From positions 23,822,753 through 23,886,752 of the forward strand of contig NC_068349.1 in assembly GCF_014633365.1 (NCBI RefSeq): a stretch of DNA of 64,000 bases. Reading direction: 5' to 3'. Made by a program: the position numbers and the translations under genes. The notes below the pieces were generated by a model that had not been told where the DNA came from, ran no database searches, and saw only the letters and a program-made list of their open reading frames with translations. The stretch comes from Diospyros lotus (taxonomy: Eukaryota > Streptophyta > Magnoliopsida > Ericales > Ebenaceae). Below, one piece after another: positions 21,565-33,135 of the stretch. How positions within the stretch are numbered: the first letter of the stretch is position 1; every line of letters begins with the position of its first letter.

Positions 21565-21570
21565 AAAACT

Positions 21571-22852
21571 TGTCCTTCTATTCTATCCCACAAGTGGATG
21601 GATCGTGAGAAGTAATATAGTGATGAGTAGGGGTGTTTTACCCACGAGGACTAACTTTTGACGTCTACTCTAACTAATTTAACCTTAACCTAACACACAC
21701 ATTGGTATAGCTATTAACAATTACTTCAACTGTAATGAAAACTAATTAACTAATAAAAAATGCAACTAAACTTTTTTTTTTATTCAAAACTCACAAAGCT
21801 AAGGCACTAAGGTTTGTGAATCCATTGTCGGCCTTCTATGATTCAATTGTTCATTACTCGGATCTCATTATTCCTTATCTTAGGTTGGAAATCGATAATC
21901 CAATTACAACCAAAAGACTCTCTTGATGGTCATTCGGTTCTATGTATATATATGAGATTAACTATCTTTAGTCAACCTTCGAACATATAAACATGAATTC
22001 AATCACAGTGATCATCACAAAATGATTTCACAGGGTATAATGGTATCTCTATCTATTATAAGACCCTACGTTGTTTGTTACCATGTATAATCTGTATTGA
22101 ATCTCTCGAAAGCAATACAAATAAAAAATATGTTTCAATGGTGATTAGGCATCAAAACAACATTATAAACATAACAAACAATCAACCCGAATGAATAAGA
22201 AAATAGCAAACTGAGTAACTTTAAATCAAACCATTAGAAGTTGAGGTTTCATCATTCACCCTAGCTATAAACACTTAGCAATGCATTCTTACAATAAAAA
22301 TAAAAAGAAAAGAGTCGGAATCCATAGCAGAGATTTAGAAAGAAAAAGAAAAATACAACCAAAAGTATAGTCTTCAAGGTGCCTTCTTTCACCTTTTCAA
22401 TCTTCCATCGGCTCCTCTTCCAAAAACTCCCCTAAAACTCCAAGATTGAGCCTTTATATAGCTATCCCTAGGGTTTTTGAGTCATGCTCCATCAAAACTC
22501 TTGTTCCCCATTGAATTGGACGGAGACAGGCCGAAATTGCACTTTGAATTGAAGTTTAGAACCCTACCATAGTATGCTTATTGCGGCAGACCCGTGAGTT
22601 CCATAAATCAATTCCTAAAGCGGTTTTACAGCGGTATGCATATTACTGTAAGACCGTGAGCTCCAGAAACTAACTGTTACAGCGATCCTACAATAGAATG
22701 CATACCGTTGTAGGCCACTAGATTTCTTTCTTAGCCTCTTTCTTCCTTGCCTTCCACTTTTCGCTCTTGTTCCACTTTCACTTTCTCCACCTCATTTCCA
22801 GTTGATAGTTGATCATGCATTCAAGTTTTATTTCCACTCCTATCATGCATCA
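21571..22852 (-). repeat. 5' LTR of Athila no. 1
   Basis: It reads, on the minus strand, TGATGCATGATAGGAG to AGGACA, 1,282 bp, ending just outside the primer site. A TATA box GCTATATAAAGG lies on the minus strand near 22,451-22,465. The Athila LTR signature of a TGATGCATGATAGG start is present. The 3' LTR is outside the window. Confidence 0.82.
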
Positions 22853-23097
22853 AAATCGTCCCTTTTTTGTTCCATGTCTGCCTTGCATGTGATGTGTACT
22901 TATATTGACAATATTGAGCCCAAAATGAGTAGCAATCATGTTTATTGAATACTTAAATGCTAAGATTGGACAACTAAATAAGAGTGAAAAATATACTGAT
23001 CAACCAGCACACTTGGTTTGTGAAGTCTACACTGACTTACATCTTAGTGTATCATTTATGAGCTCACCACACTTGGCTCATAGGGCATACACTAACA
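22853..23097 (-). repeat. Fragment of a Copia 3' LTR
   Basis: On the minus strand it starts TGTTAGTGTATGCCC directly after the purine tract GCAAGTGGGAGAT (23098-23110) and runs left until the Athila LTR begins. A Copia element was therefore already here when Athila no. 1 inserted. It contains inverted pairs such as CTTGGCTCA. The other end of this LTR is beyond the Athila element. Confidence 0.7.
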
Positions 23098-23110
23098 ATC
23101 TCCCACTTGC

Positions 23111-25468
23111 ACTTGAGCCAAGTCCAATGTATGCCTAACGTTTTATGGACTTTTCATCCCATCACACTTTTGCTTCATGGTGTGCATATGTAGGTAGATA
23201 AACAATGTCAACAACATTGTCAATCTTGGTTAATCTTTCTTTTCTAATTTCATTAACTTTTAATGAAATAATGTTCCAACAAAATTTTATGCCGTTGGAT
23301 CTTTTGAACCTTGATTCGAATTGTTAGTTCTAGTAAAGTTCCTTTTGGGGTTAACAATCCATTGAATCAAATTTGTTCTATTGAAAGAACCAAAAGTTCC
23401 AAACCATTTCCATAAGCCGCCCATGGAAATTAACATAAAATCACATAGATAATGTTGTAGCTTGCAATGTTCCTCCTTGAATACTCACAATTCAATAATT
23501 GCAACTATCATGGAAAAATTCATCTCTTTCATAGTGACTAATGTTGGAAATGTATGCCCTAAAGACACGTTTTGTTTAATTTATGGTAATGATGTTTCTT
23601 TTATTCAGTTTATGGCACATATATTATTTCATTTAATTGTTGGAAAGGTGTCCATGCTATTAAGTAAGTGATTCATGTGATGGGTCGTTCTTCACAGTTA
23701 GGCATGAATCATGGGTACTTAATAAGCAAGAAAATATTACTCTTGATCTTTTGATAGAACTGGGCATTCTATCATGATAAGATCATTGTGCAATAGATCC
23801 TAATGGAGGATGGCTTGCCTTAGCTAGTAAACAGTCCGTTTACTCTAATTGTACAAGCGCATTTGGAATGCGTAGAGTGGACCTGTGATAGAAGCTAATG
23901 ACAAAGTACTAATTATCATGGAGCTAGTCTATCACTGCTACTACGTGGACGAGTACTCTAATACTTGAGTATTAGTTGGTGGTCTAGTGAACCTAGAGCT
24001 ATATTCTTAGATTCATTGTAGGTGAGGTCTATCAAAGATCAATATCCTTTTGAGTTGGGAGTATGGTTTCTAATTAGCTAAGACAGACTAATACAAGATA
24101 GTTTCTGTGATTCACCCCCTTGTGATTGTCCAAGAATAATTGAATAATCCAGGGCCCTGGGAACGTGACTTAAGAGTGTGTGCTTCTGGGTAGCTCCCAG
24201 TGATAAGCAAGTACATTCGAGTAGTCACGGATTATTGGACTAGTGATCTAAGGATGGTAGAAGTCATTTAGAAAGGTGTTAGTACATTATTCCTTTCTAA
24301 ATGATGGGTGTTACGCAGAGGGGTATTTTCGTCATTACACTAGTAGGTCAAAGACATGGCATATGCAAAATTATTCGTGGGGTCAGTGTTACCATATGGT
24401 GATAGTTGGAACACTTAGAATGACAAAATATAGCTACTAGGTAGCAGGGATATTTTGGTCATTTTAGTAGCCGTGAATAATTTGTCTTTTGTTCCTCGGG
24501 GTAGCTCGATGTGACTCATGTATTTTTAATACATTTGGCTTGTTGGATGAATTACATTAAGAGAGAATTATTTTATTCAGAATGGTCCATAATCAATTGG
24601 GCTAGAATAAAATAATAGTTCATTAGGGTTTTTAATTAATTAATTGGGCTAACCCAATTAGAAAATTAATTAAAAGGTCCTGGCCCATTAGGGTTTGGCC
24701 CACTAGGGTTTTAACCCTAGGGTTCTCCCTATATATATTCTCTCATTATTTGTTTTTTCATCCAAGTCGTTTTTCATTCTTCTTCACCGAAGAGAGGCCA
24801 CAAGTTCGAGTCATATTTCGGAAGATCGAAAGAGAGCCTCAAAGTTCTGATGCGAAGGAGCCGAAGGATAGTAGGACAACCGTCGTCTCCACCACGCGAA
24901 GAAGCTACCGCGCATCCTGCCCCTATCGCCCCATTCCGACCGGTAATCCGCCGTAAAAGTAAGTCTCTTAGATTCTAATCAATACGAGGATCATTTTTTT
25001 TAAAACGCTTCCGTTGCATGCTTTTGTATCCTCGTTTTTGATCCTTCAACTAATACCATAATGTAAACTATCTCTTGGTGTTTTAAAACTATTTGAAAAC
25101 TCTTTTAGAGAACTCCCACTATTCTCTAAATTCTCGAAAAGAACTGTAATCCTAATTATACTCCCACTAAATCAATGATTTCATTTAACTCTTTCTATTA
25201 CTCAGTTAACATGTTTATAACACATTCTTAAAGTAATCTAATTAACTAGACTAGACAAAAGAACCCTTTCTTTCTGCCTTATCTTACTAAAGCCATAGCA
25301 TTCATGTTAATATCCTTTATCATCATATGGTAATCCCTTTTAGTATCACTAATTCATGTTGAACCATTCAACATCTTATCTAGTTCAAGTATCAGGCATA
25401 TACTTAATTAATTCAAAGGTCAAGTTCAATGTATAACTCACATATACATTGACCATTAATAACTGCGT
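23111..25468 (-). other. Non-coding 3' interior of the older Copia element, split by a solo LTR
   Basis: Segments 23,111-23,541 and 25,049-25,468 are AT-rich with scattered CTCCCACT boxes and no supported coding region. They are joined by the ACTAA duplication of the solo LTR at 23,542-25,048. I assign them to the Copia element whose LTR ends at 23,097 because they directly adjoin its purine tract. Confidence 0.45.
23542..25048 (+). mobile_element. Copia-type solo LTR
   Basis: It runs TGTTGGAAATGTATGCCC to TTTGATCCTTCA, 1,507 bp, with a perfect ACTAA duplication (23537-23541, 25049-25053). A TATA box CTATATATATTC is near 24,729. The TGTTGGAAATG start and the splice-donor-like GTAAGTCTCTTA after the GC-rich leader start (24,958) are usual for plant Copia LTRs. 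No coding region is supported. Confidence 0.88.
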
Positions 25469-26101
25469 TGTAACATCCCAAAATCTTGGAGATAAATAAT
25501 AATTAGTAATTTCGATATTCGAGGTCATTATTGAATATTTGAGAATTTAAGGAAAAATAATAAGTTATGTTTTTTTGAGGGAATGGGAAATTAGGATGAT
25601 TAATTATTTTATTTGGGAGTAATAATAATGGAAATAATGAAAGAATTAAATTGGTGGATTTTTGGAATGTTCGGGGTGTAAGTGAAATAAGGAGAAATAG
25701 GGGTGGGGTGTGTGTATTTTCAAAACTTTTGGGGCGTGGGTGCAATTCTGGGAAGTGGGCCGTGAACCCCTTTAAATATTTTTGGAAGTATATATGTATT
25801 GAGGGAAACAACAGCTCGGGTGGTCGCATGCGCGCATGGGGTGGCTGAGGTCGGGGATTCGAGGCTTGTGCACACGCTGAGGGATTTTGCTGAATTTTTT
25901 ATAGCAAGAGGCCCCCGAAATGATGTTGTTTATGGGGAAAGGGGTGGCTATGTGGTAGCCGCTGGTCGTGCCACGTGGCGACCCCTGGATTGCTCATTTT
26001 TTCCTTGGACGCCACGTCTCCATTTTGCTTGTATATAAAGGCCAATTTTGGCAAAATCTTTGGCATTTGGGGACCAAACAGAGAGGAATTAAGGGAGGGA
26101 A
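25469..26101 (+). mobile_element. Start of a long LTR, interrupted by Copia
   Basis: TGTAACATCCCAAAATC matches the start of the long-LTR family. A TATA box TATATAAAGG lies near 26,031, and about 60 bp later the Copia element at 26,102-36,732 begins. It should resume at 36,738, but its right end (TTACA) was not identified with confidence. Confidence 0.65.
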
Positions 26102-27610
26102 TGTTAGAAAACATGATCTGATCATACGCAGTGGAAAAATAAAATCTAATTTTATTGGTATCACGTTTTTCGAATCTTACGGTTTAAATCGAAGTCATAA
26201 AACGAAAAGTTACCTTGAAACGAAATCTAATTTCGTAACTAATAACCCGCCAGATATCTCCCACGTGTGACATGATGAGTCGGTCCACCCGAAATCGTCA
26301 AGACTCCAAAAGACTTGAGAGAAAAGGGACACGAAACTTTTCTCTAAAATTTCCATTTTTTATTCAACAGATTGATCGTATGGATTTTGGGTTTAATGTT
26401 ATATTTATAAACAAGAACCCTAAAACCTCAAGTGCTATTGGACCAGGCTTTAGGTGCTAGCAAAAAGCTCAATCCAACTTAATAATTAAATAGATAATCA
26501 TATTACTTATTTAATGATTCCTATTTATTTAATAAATAATTGCACTTATAATTTAGTAATTCCATAATTACTAAATTTGCCCCCTTTTCCTTTAAAGCGA
26601 TTTCTATTGGTTGGGACTTTTGGGTTCACAATTAAATTGGCAACGAGAATTAATCAATTATTAATTCTCGTAAATCATGAGTGACATCTAATAATATGTC
26701 ATGATTACCGAATTTAATGTGAAGCGGGAATATGAACCTTACACTATGGTGCCCTACAATACAGTCCCTCTATCATTCTATATCCCGACAAGATATGAGA
26801 TCACGATCAGCAGGTCAAATCTCTCGATCTCGTCATATGACCAAATCCAATAATCACACTTGACTAATATGACACAACTTCTACGGAATCCAAATTCCGT
26901 CTTCATATTACCTCGGCCAAGGATTTATAGTCAAGTGACCATTGGATCAAATAGGGTATCCTCCTCATATATCTCGAGATGATAGATTCCATGTCTAATG
27001 CACACATACCTCGTGTCTCACTGAACTAGGCACATAGATACCTACAGCTATCCCTGATTAGGATAACCATATAATATCGTTGATATCCTAATCCACCAAC
27101 ACACATATATCCATGTCATCTTAGGTATAAGAACTAATGCAAATCCGTAGTTAATATTGAATCATTGACCCATGAGATAAAACCCATGTGATTTAATATT
27201 AATAGTCTCGTTCAATGAACTCGTTCCTACAACGAGTACCCACTCGTCTTCCTTCTGTATCTCATACAGAGTGGTACGAGACCCACCAATCTTATCTTTC
27301 GGTATCTTATATCGAACAAAGAGGAAGACGATGTGCTGGCCTTTGCGAGTTGCTAATTTTCCAGATTAGGAACTCTATGGCCAGGAACATATTTATAGTA
27401 TAACGTATTGTGGATTATCCATCTCGATTATTCTTAACAATTAAGAATGGTATCCACTCCTTATTATATTAAAGGATATGTGTATGTTCAATTCAAACCA
27501 TATTGCAATTTAAATTAAACATAAAACTTGCCATTAAATAGTGTTTAAAGAATTACAAGATCAAGCCCTATTGTGTCGCTAGAATTGGTCTTAAGGGCTT
27601 ATATGTAACA
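26102..27610 (-). repeat. Copia 3' LTR
   Basis: On the minus strand it starts TGTTACATATAAGCCC and ends ...TTTTCTAACA. Positions 26,700-27,610 match 35,827-36,732 closely; the part 26,102-26,700 has no counterpart there. A TATA box (GTTTATAAATATAAC) lies on the minus strand at about 26,399-26,413, inside the part missing from the other LTR. Confidence 0.85.
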
Positions 27611-27622
27611 ATCTCCCACTAG
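27611..27622 (-). other. Copia polypurine tract
   Basis: The minus strand reads CTAGTGGGAGAT directly before the LTR start TGTTACATATAAG. Confidence 0.75.
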
Positions 27623-27624
27623 CC

Positions 27625-28161
27625 TTAAGACCATTCTGAATGGTATCTCATACCCCATCTATCTAGATGAGAATTTAATTGCTTCTGGTTTATGGCCTTA
27701 GTTAGTGGATTTGTTGCATTCTCTGATGTATCTACTCTCTGCACATTGACATCTCCTTTGCCAACAATCTCTCGAATGAGGTGGAAGTGTCTCTCAATGT
27801 GTTTGGACTTTTGGTGAGACCTTAGTTCCTTGGATTGCGCTATAACCCCATTGTTGTCGCAAAACAAGGGCACGATAGACTCTATTAAGGGAACCACTCC
27901 AAGTTCTATCACAAACTTCTTGATCTAGACGGCTTCCTTTGTAGCATTAGATGTCGCGATATACTCAGCTTCTGTAGTAGAATTAGTAGTAGTATCTTGT
28001 TTGGAACTCTTCCAACTGAATACTCCGTCATTGCAAGTAAACACATAGCCTGAGATAGACCTTCTATCATCAACATCTGATTGGAAATCAGAATCCGTGT
28101 AACCTTCCACTTTAAGTTCTCCCATTCCATATGTAAGAATCAAATCCTTAGTCCTTCTCAA
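27625..28161 (-). pseudogene. Copia RNase H
   Basis: Two overlapping frames cover it. The first has YTDSDFQSDVDDRRSISGYVF, SWKSSKQDTTTNSTTEAEYIA and ATKEAV; the second has IVPLFCDNNGVIAQSKE, HQKSKHIERHFHLIREI and the tail NQKQLNSHLDRWGMR. These are the D, E, D and H blocks of Copia RNase H, which removes the RNA strand during reverse transcription. A stop in place of a codon at about 27,922 breaks the frame. The tail ends just before the purine tract, as expected. Confidence 0.88.
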
Positions 28162-28188
28162 GTACTTAAGGATGTTCTTAACAACAAT

Positions 28189-29178
28189 CTAGTGTTGCTC
28201 ACTTGGATTAGACTGATATCTGCTTGTAACACTTACAACATGAGCGATATCAAGCCTAGTACATAACATCACATACATTAGGCTTCCTATTACCGAAGCA
28301 TAAGGAATCCTAGACATGCGATCTCTCTCTTCTTGTGTTTTAGGACACATATCCCAAGAGAGGTGAATTCCATGTCTAAAGGGCAGCAGACCTCTCTTGG
28401 AATCCTCCATGTTGAACCTCTTCAACAGTCTTTCTATGTACTTGGTTTGGGAGAGCCCTATCAATCTCTTGGTTCTATCCCTATAGATCCGAATGCCGAG
28501 AATGTAGGCAGCTTCTCCCAAATCATTCATGGAGAACTTACTTGACAACTATGCTTTTATTTTTTATAGCAATTCTACATCATTCCCAATGAGTAGGATG
28601 TCATCAACATATAGGACCAAAAATGCAATCGCGCTCCCATTAACCTTTTTGTATACACAGGGCTCGTCAACGTTTTGAATGAACCCAAACAATTTGACTT
28701 CATTATCAAAATGAATGTTCCAACTCTTGGATGCTTGCTTAAGACCATAAATGGATCTCTTAAGCTTGCATACCTTCCCTGTTTGATCCTTGGGTGTGAA
28801 GCCTTCAGGTTGTTCTATACAGATATCCTGATCTATATAACCATTTAGAAAAGCTGTCTTCACATCCATCTGCCATATCTCATAATCATAATGAGCGACA
28901 ATGGCTAGTAGAATCCTAATGGATTTAAGCATGACAACTGGAGAAAAGTTTTCCTCATAGTCAACACCTTGCCTTTGACGATAACCTTTCGCCACTAGTC
29001 TTGCTTTGTAGGTCTCTAACTTTCCATCCAAACCTATCTTTTTCTCGAAGACCCATTTACATCCAATAGGTATTATACCTTTTAGTGGATCTACAAGAGT
29101 CCAGACCTGGTTCAAATACATGGAATCCATTTCAGATTTCATAGCCTCTAGCCATCTTTGTGAGTCGATGTCTAACAT
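28189..29178 (-). pseudogene. Copia reverse transcriptase
   Basis: The frame from 29,178 has WLEAMKSEMDSMYLNQVWTLV, the GCKWVFEKKIGLDG block, KARLVAKGYRQRQGVDYEENFSPV, VKTAFLNGYID, YGLKQASKSWNIHFD and the catalytic LYVDDILLIGND. A stop follows, then MSSKFSMNDLGEAAYILGI and the MYVMLCTRLDIAHVV thumb region. All polymerase motifs including YVDD are kept, so apart from the stop at about 28,551 and a few others this is the best-preserved domain of the element. It would copy element RNA into DNA. Confidence 0.92.
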
Positions 29179-29528
29179 CTCCTCTCGGTAAGTGGTAGGG
29201 TCATCTGAGTGATCATTGTCTCCTATTACGAATAACTCTTGTTCACTTAGGAAACCATATCTCTCAGGTTACCGAGGTATCCTGTCACTCCTCCTATTGG
29301 GAGGTGCAAGACTCGGCCTTGGCTCCTTACTTGGTAATTGGACATCTTGTGGGATAGATTCAGGTTCGACGAACTCTTCGCCAAGTTCTATTTTCATTTT
29401 TGTTTCACCTTCTTGAATAAACTTTTTTTCAAGAAAAATGGCGTTTCTGCTAACAACTACTTGTTGCAACTCGTGAATATAGAATTCATATCCTAAGGTA
29501 TACTTAGGATAACCTATGAAACTACCCT
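29179..29528 (-). pseudogene. Copia integrase C-terminal region and link to reverse transcriptase
   Basis: Degenerate frame. The stretch 29,269-29,469 translates to a segment with FIQEGETKMKIELGEE and SIPQDVQLPSKEPRPS, ending PNRRSDRIPR; the last block is the usual R-R-S-x-R sequence before Copia reverse transcriptase. No intact frame spans it. Confidence 0.7.
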
Positions 29529-30265
29529 TTAAATATCGAGTCTCAAGTTTTTTTCTAATTTAAGCTTTTTCACAAAAGTTGTACATCCCCAAATCTTAAC
29601 ATGTTTAAGACTTGGTTTCCTACCAAACCATATCTCATGTGGTGTTGTAGGAACTGACTTGGAAGGTACTCTGTTTAGAAGGTATATTATAGTAAGAAGG
29701 ACATGACCCCATAGGAACAATGGTAAGTCAGAATAACTTAACATGCTTCGGACCATATATAATAGAGTCTGATTCCTCCTTTCTGAAACCCCGTTCATTT
29801 GAGGTGTTCCTGGTGGAGTGCGTTGTGAAATAATACCCGAGACTTTAAGGAAATCTTCAAACTCGTGACTTAGATATTCGCCTCCACTATCTGATCGTAA
29901 GGCTTTTATCTTTTTACCAGTTTGATTTTCTACTTCAACTTTAAAATCTTTGAACATTTCAAAAGATTTGAATTTATGTCTCATGAGATAAACATATCCA
30001 TATCTAGACATATCATCTGTAAAAGTTATGAAGTATTGATAACCCGTCAGGCCATTACATTAATTGGCCCACATACATCAGAATGTATGAGTCCCAACAA
30101 TTCTGTAACTCTAACCCCTTGTCCAACAAAAGGTGAGTTGGTCATTTTGCCTAGGATACAAGATTCACATGTTGGATAAGGTTCAGAACCCAATGGGCGA
30201 AGAAGCCCATCTTTCTCCAACTTAGTGATTCTGTCATCCCCAATATGACCCAATCGATGTGCCAC
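29529..30265 (-). pseudogene. Copia integrase
   Basis: The zinc-binding end is at 30,047-30,265: MAHRLGHIGDDRITKLEKDGLL then TCESCILGKM, the H-H-C-C arrangement, and LIHSDVCGPI containing the first catalytic Asp. A broken stretch leads to the frame 29,529-30,011 with [12 protein letters not shown] (second Asp) and [22 protein letters not shown] (catalytic Glu), and [16 protein letters not shown] further on. The protein would insert the DNA copy in the genome. Stops lie between the two frames at about 30,020-30,050. Confidence 0.9.
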
Positions 30266-30756
30266 AAAATTTTGGGATTTGGGTTATCCCTTTGTCTCTT
30301 ATTATTATTCAATACACGCAGATGTTTATCATCATCAACAGTTACATTCAAAATGTAAAGACCATTGACAAAATTACCAGAAGCAATCAATTTATTTCCA
30401 AAATAAATCTCACAAACATTATTTTTAAAAGAAAATTCATAATTCTCTTTCATTAAAGCAGGAATAGAAATAATGTTCTTAAAAGCTCCAGGTACAGATA
30501 AACAATTATTTAAAACTAAACTATGTCCATGCGATAAAGATAAAGTAACAGTGCCAATAGCCATGGTTGCAACTCTTGCCTCGTTTGCCACTTTCAACAC
30601 GATCTCATCATCTGCGAGCCTTCTACTTTGCTCCAAATCCTGTACAGAAGCACAAACATGAGTTGTTGCTCCAGAATCTAGAATCCGTAAAGTAGAACAA
30701 TGAGCAATGGAAAAATACTCGTGAACTATCATCATACCTTTCACTTCCTTCATCAA
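30266..30756 (-). pseudogene. Copia protease region
   Basis: The frame starting near 30,756 carries the aspartic protease site LRILDSGATTHVCAS, then LNNCLSVPGAFKNIISIPAL and NGLYILNV, the usual protease-to-integrase spacer. DSGAT is the normal Copia site. The frame shifts near 30,270 before the integrase zinc finger. Confidence 0.88.
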
Positions 30757-31569
30757 GGAACTGAGGTAATCTTTGCAGTTCCTCTTCCAGTGCCCGTCCT
30801 TGCCACAATGGAAACATTTTCCTTTAGCAACAGCTTTTCTCTTCTTCTTACTTATTGTCTTGGCCCCCTATGGTACTTGCGTGGCCTTTTTCTTGCCTTT
30901 CCCCTTCCTAGTCTTACTAGAAGAGGTAATAGTCATCACAGTACCTGATTTCATGTTGCTCTGTGCCGTAATGAGCATGTTCATCAACTCTGTCAGAGTA
31001 CACTCTATTTTATTCATATAAAAATTCGATATGAAATTTCCATACGAATCTAGCAAAGATTGAAGGATCAAATCAATTTGGAGTTGAAGATTCAACTCAT
31101 CCCTCAAATCCTTCAACTTCTCTAACAAGGAGATCATTTTGAGAACGTGTTCTCCCATTGATCCTCCCGGAGACATCTTTGCCCTAAATAATGCCTTAGA
31201 TATCTCATATCTGGCACTCTGACTTTGCTCACCATACAACTCTTGTAGGTGTGTGATGATAGAGTACGCGTCAGGCATATTCGCATGTTGATGCTATAAT
31301 TCACTACTCATTGAAACAAGCATATAACTCCTAGCGGTGAGATCATCATCTTGACACTTGGTAAGTGTATCTTGCTCCTCTTGAGTAATGTTTTGAGGAA
31401 CATTTTCCCCTCCATCATCATGAGCAGGCATAGGTACAGGAGCATCCAACACATAAGTAATTTTCTCCAAGTTCATAATCAATTTCAAGTTTAAGAGCCA
31501 ATCATTGAAATTTGGTCCAGTTAGTTGGTGCTTGTCAAGATTTCTAGTAAGTGGGTGCAATGAAGCCAT
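30757..31569 (-). pseudogene. Copia gag with zinc knuckle
   Basis: The start is MASLHPLTRNLDKHQLTGPNF at 31,569, then WLLNLKLIMNLEKITYVLD. A stop at about 31,294 splits it from 30,868-31,278, which holds the UBN2-type gag domain (LQELYGEQSQSARYEISKAL, MISLLEKLKDL, LQSLLDSYGNFISNFYMNK, LTELMNMLITAQ). After a Lys-rich stretch, the zinc knuckle CFHCGKDGHWKRNCK lies at about 30,770-30,825 in another frame. It would form the particle. The start is chosen because the residues match the usual Copia gag opening. Confidence 0.88.
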
Positions 31570-32839
31570 TTGATTTATTTATAGAAAATAAATAGATTAT
31601 TAGATATCTTGTTTTCCTTAACTATTTGATTTTAGTCTTTAAATCAAACAGTGCCTCCCACTAAGTTTTTCAGATTCCTTACTCCTAATGAAGGAAAATG
31701 TGAATTCACGTTGGCATGAATTCCAGTGGGTATTTGGATTCTTATCAAACTTATTACTCCCTACTTAATAGATTCTTGGAATAACAAATTCAATAAGTGG
31801 AAAACTCTTGTCCAATACATCTCATGTACGGCCCAAATATTATTTTGGCTCCCAGTCCAATGTACCTCACATAATAGTTTCTTGGCAATTGAACATGGTT
31901 AAATTAAACCATCACGTTGACAAGTCTACATAGTTGAATATCGATCCCCTCTCTTAATAGGTTCTTGGGTCTCAATATTTGTGCATCCCCGTCTCATCAA
32001 ATGATAAATAGAAATTAAAAACATTTTAACCAGTGTGCAACCCCTATGTATCCATAGCCGGTCAACACACAAATCAAAATGCCCTAATCTCTACCATGAT
32101 GGAAAGCCCTAATTAAATTGCCTTAACTCTTAAGCTCTAACCGGTTACAATTTAATTTTATAAAATGGGAGATTTTTGGTCTAATTTTATGTCTCACTTT
32201 ACACATGCAACGTTTTAATCATCATACATCAACTATGTAAAATAAACATTGCACAAAGTAGTCGATATGGTCATGGACTTAAACATGCATTCTAGGCACG
32301 ATTCCAGCCATTGGAAATGTGCAGTGCATACGTGGGTGCATAAAAAGAAAACTGCTTATAACTATTATAAGCATAACCCGTTTACATAGGGTCTTTGTTT
32401 CTTCGATTGTTTCACATTTGATGACTTTATTCCACATTGTGCCTCCATCAATTGAATCCTCGCTTTTACATTTATTATAAACTACTTTTACAATAGAATA
32501 AAAGCGAAAATAAAATTAAACAATTAATTTTACAACAATTATCCAAAAATGGCAAATCTTGGCACATAGGCCGTTAAATAAACAATCCATACATCCACAC
32601 AACACATACATCATCTATGTAGTGTCCTAAGTCCATGACAAATACCGATATGCGACAAGGCATCCATAACATGCTATTTAACAATTAAAAGCATATTCTA
32701 AAATTTATGTGATTGTCGGACATGGGTATAACAATTATACCTAAAGTGTTTTGAAAACAATTTTTTTTAAATTTATTTTGCTGGAAATATAAACAAATAA
32801 TTGAAATAAATAAATAAAAATTGGGGGGGGGGGGGAATT

Positions 32840-33135
32840 AGAGGCCACATGCGCGCAACAATGCACGCCATGAGCTCGCGCGTGTGGCCGCCTGCGCAAG
32901 GCACGCGACTAGGCATGTCGCCCTAGGTGGCCGCGGGTTATACCCACGCCATGCACCCGCACGCCATCGCCCCAGGCAGTGGCTTCCCTTCTAGTGGACT
33001 CCCAGCGGCCACCCCTCTCCCGCGGCCACTTTCGCCAACAACGACAGCGACGACGGTCACAGTCGTGGGTGGCACTGATCGCTGCGCCTGGCGCCGCTCA
33101 GCGGCGCCTGTTCTTTTGGCGACGCCACCTAGCGG
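32840..33135 (-). other. GC-rich island in Copia leader
   Basis: It contrasts sharply with the AT-rich neighbourhood. An open frame of 79 codons on the minus strand (32,938-33,177) crosses the LTR boundary and is therefore not a real gene. The function is unknown; the GC-rich character resembles the block downstream of the TATA box in the long LTRs. Confidence 0.4.

Larger units (their letters stand above)
1615..22852 (-). mobile_element. Athila-like Ty3/Gypsy retrotransposon no. 1, interrupted
   Basis: This minus-strand element can be followed from its 5' LTR (21,571-22,852) through primer site, gag, protease and reverse transcriptase into RNase H, where the window and a long LTR cut it off. 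The pieces are collinear once two insertions (2,341-15,539 and 17,268-20,034, each with an exact 5-bp duplication) are set aside. The protease carries the D-L-G-A site and the reverse transcriptase the 'YCFLDSYSGYNQI' block characteristic of the Athila lineage. Every coding piece has stops or frameshifts, so the element is dead. The 5' LTR lies inside a Copia LTR remnant, so that Copia is older still. Confidence 0.85.
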
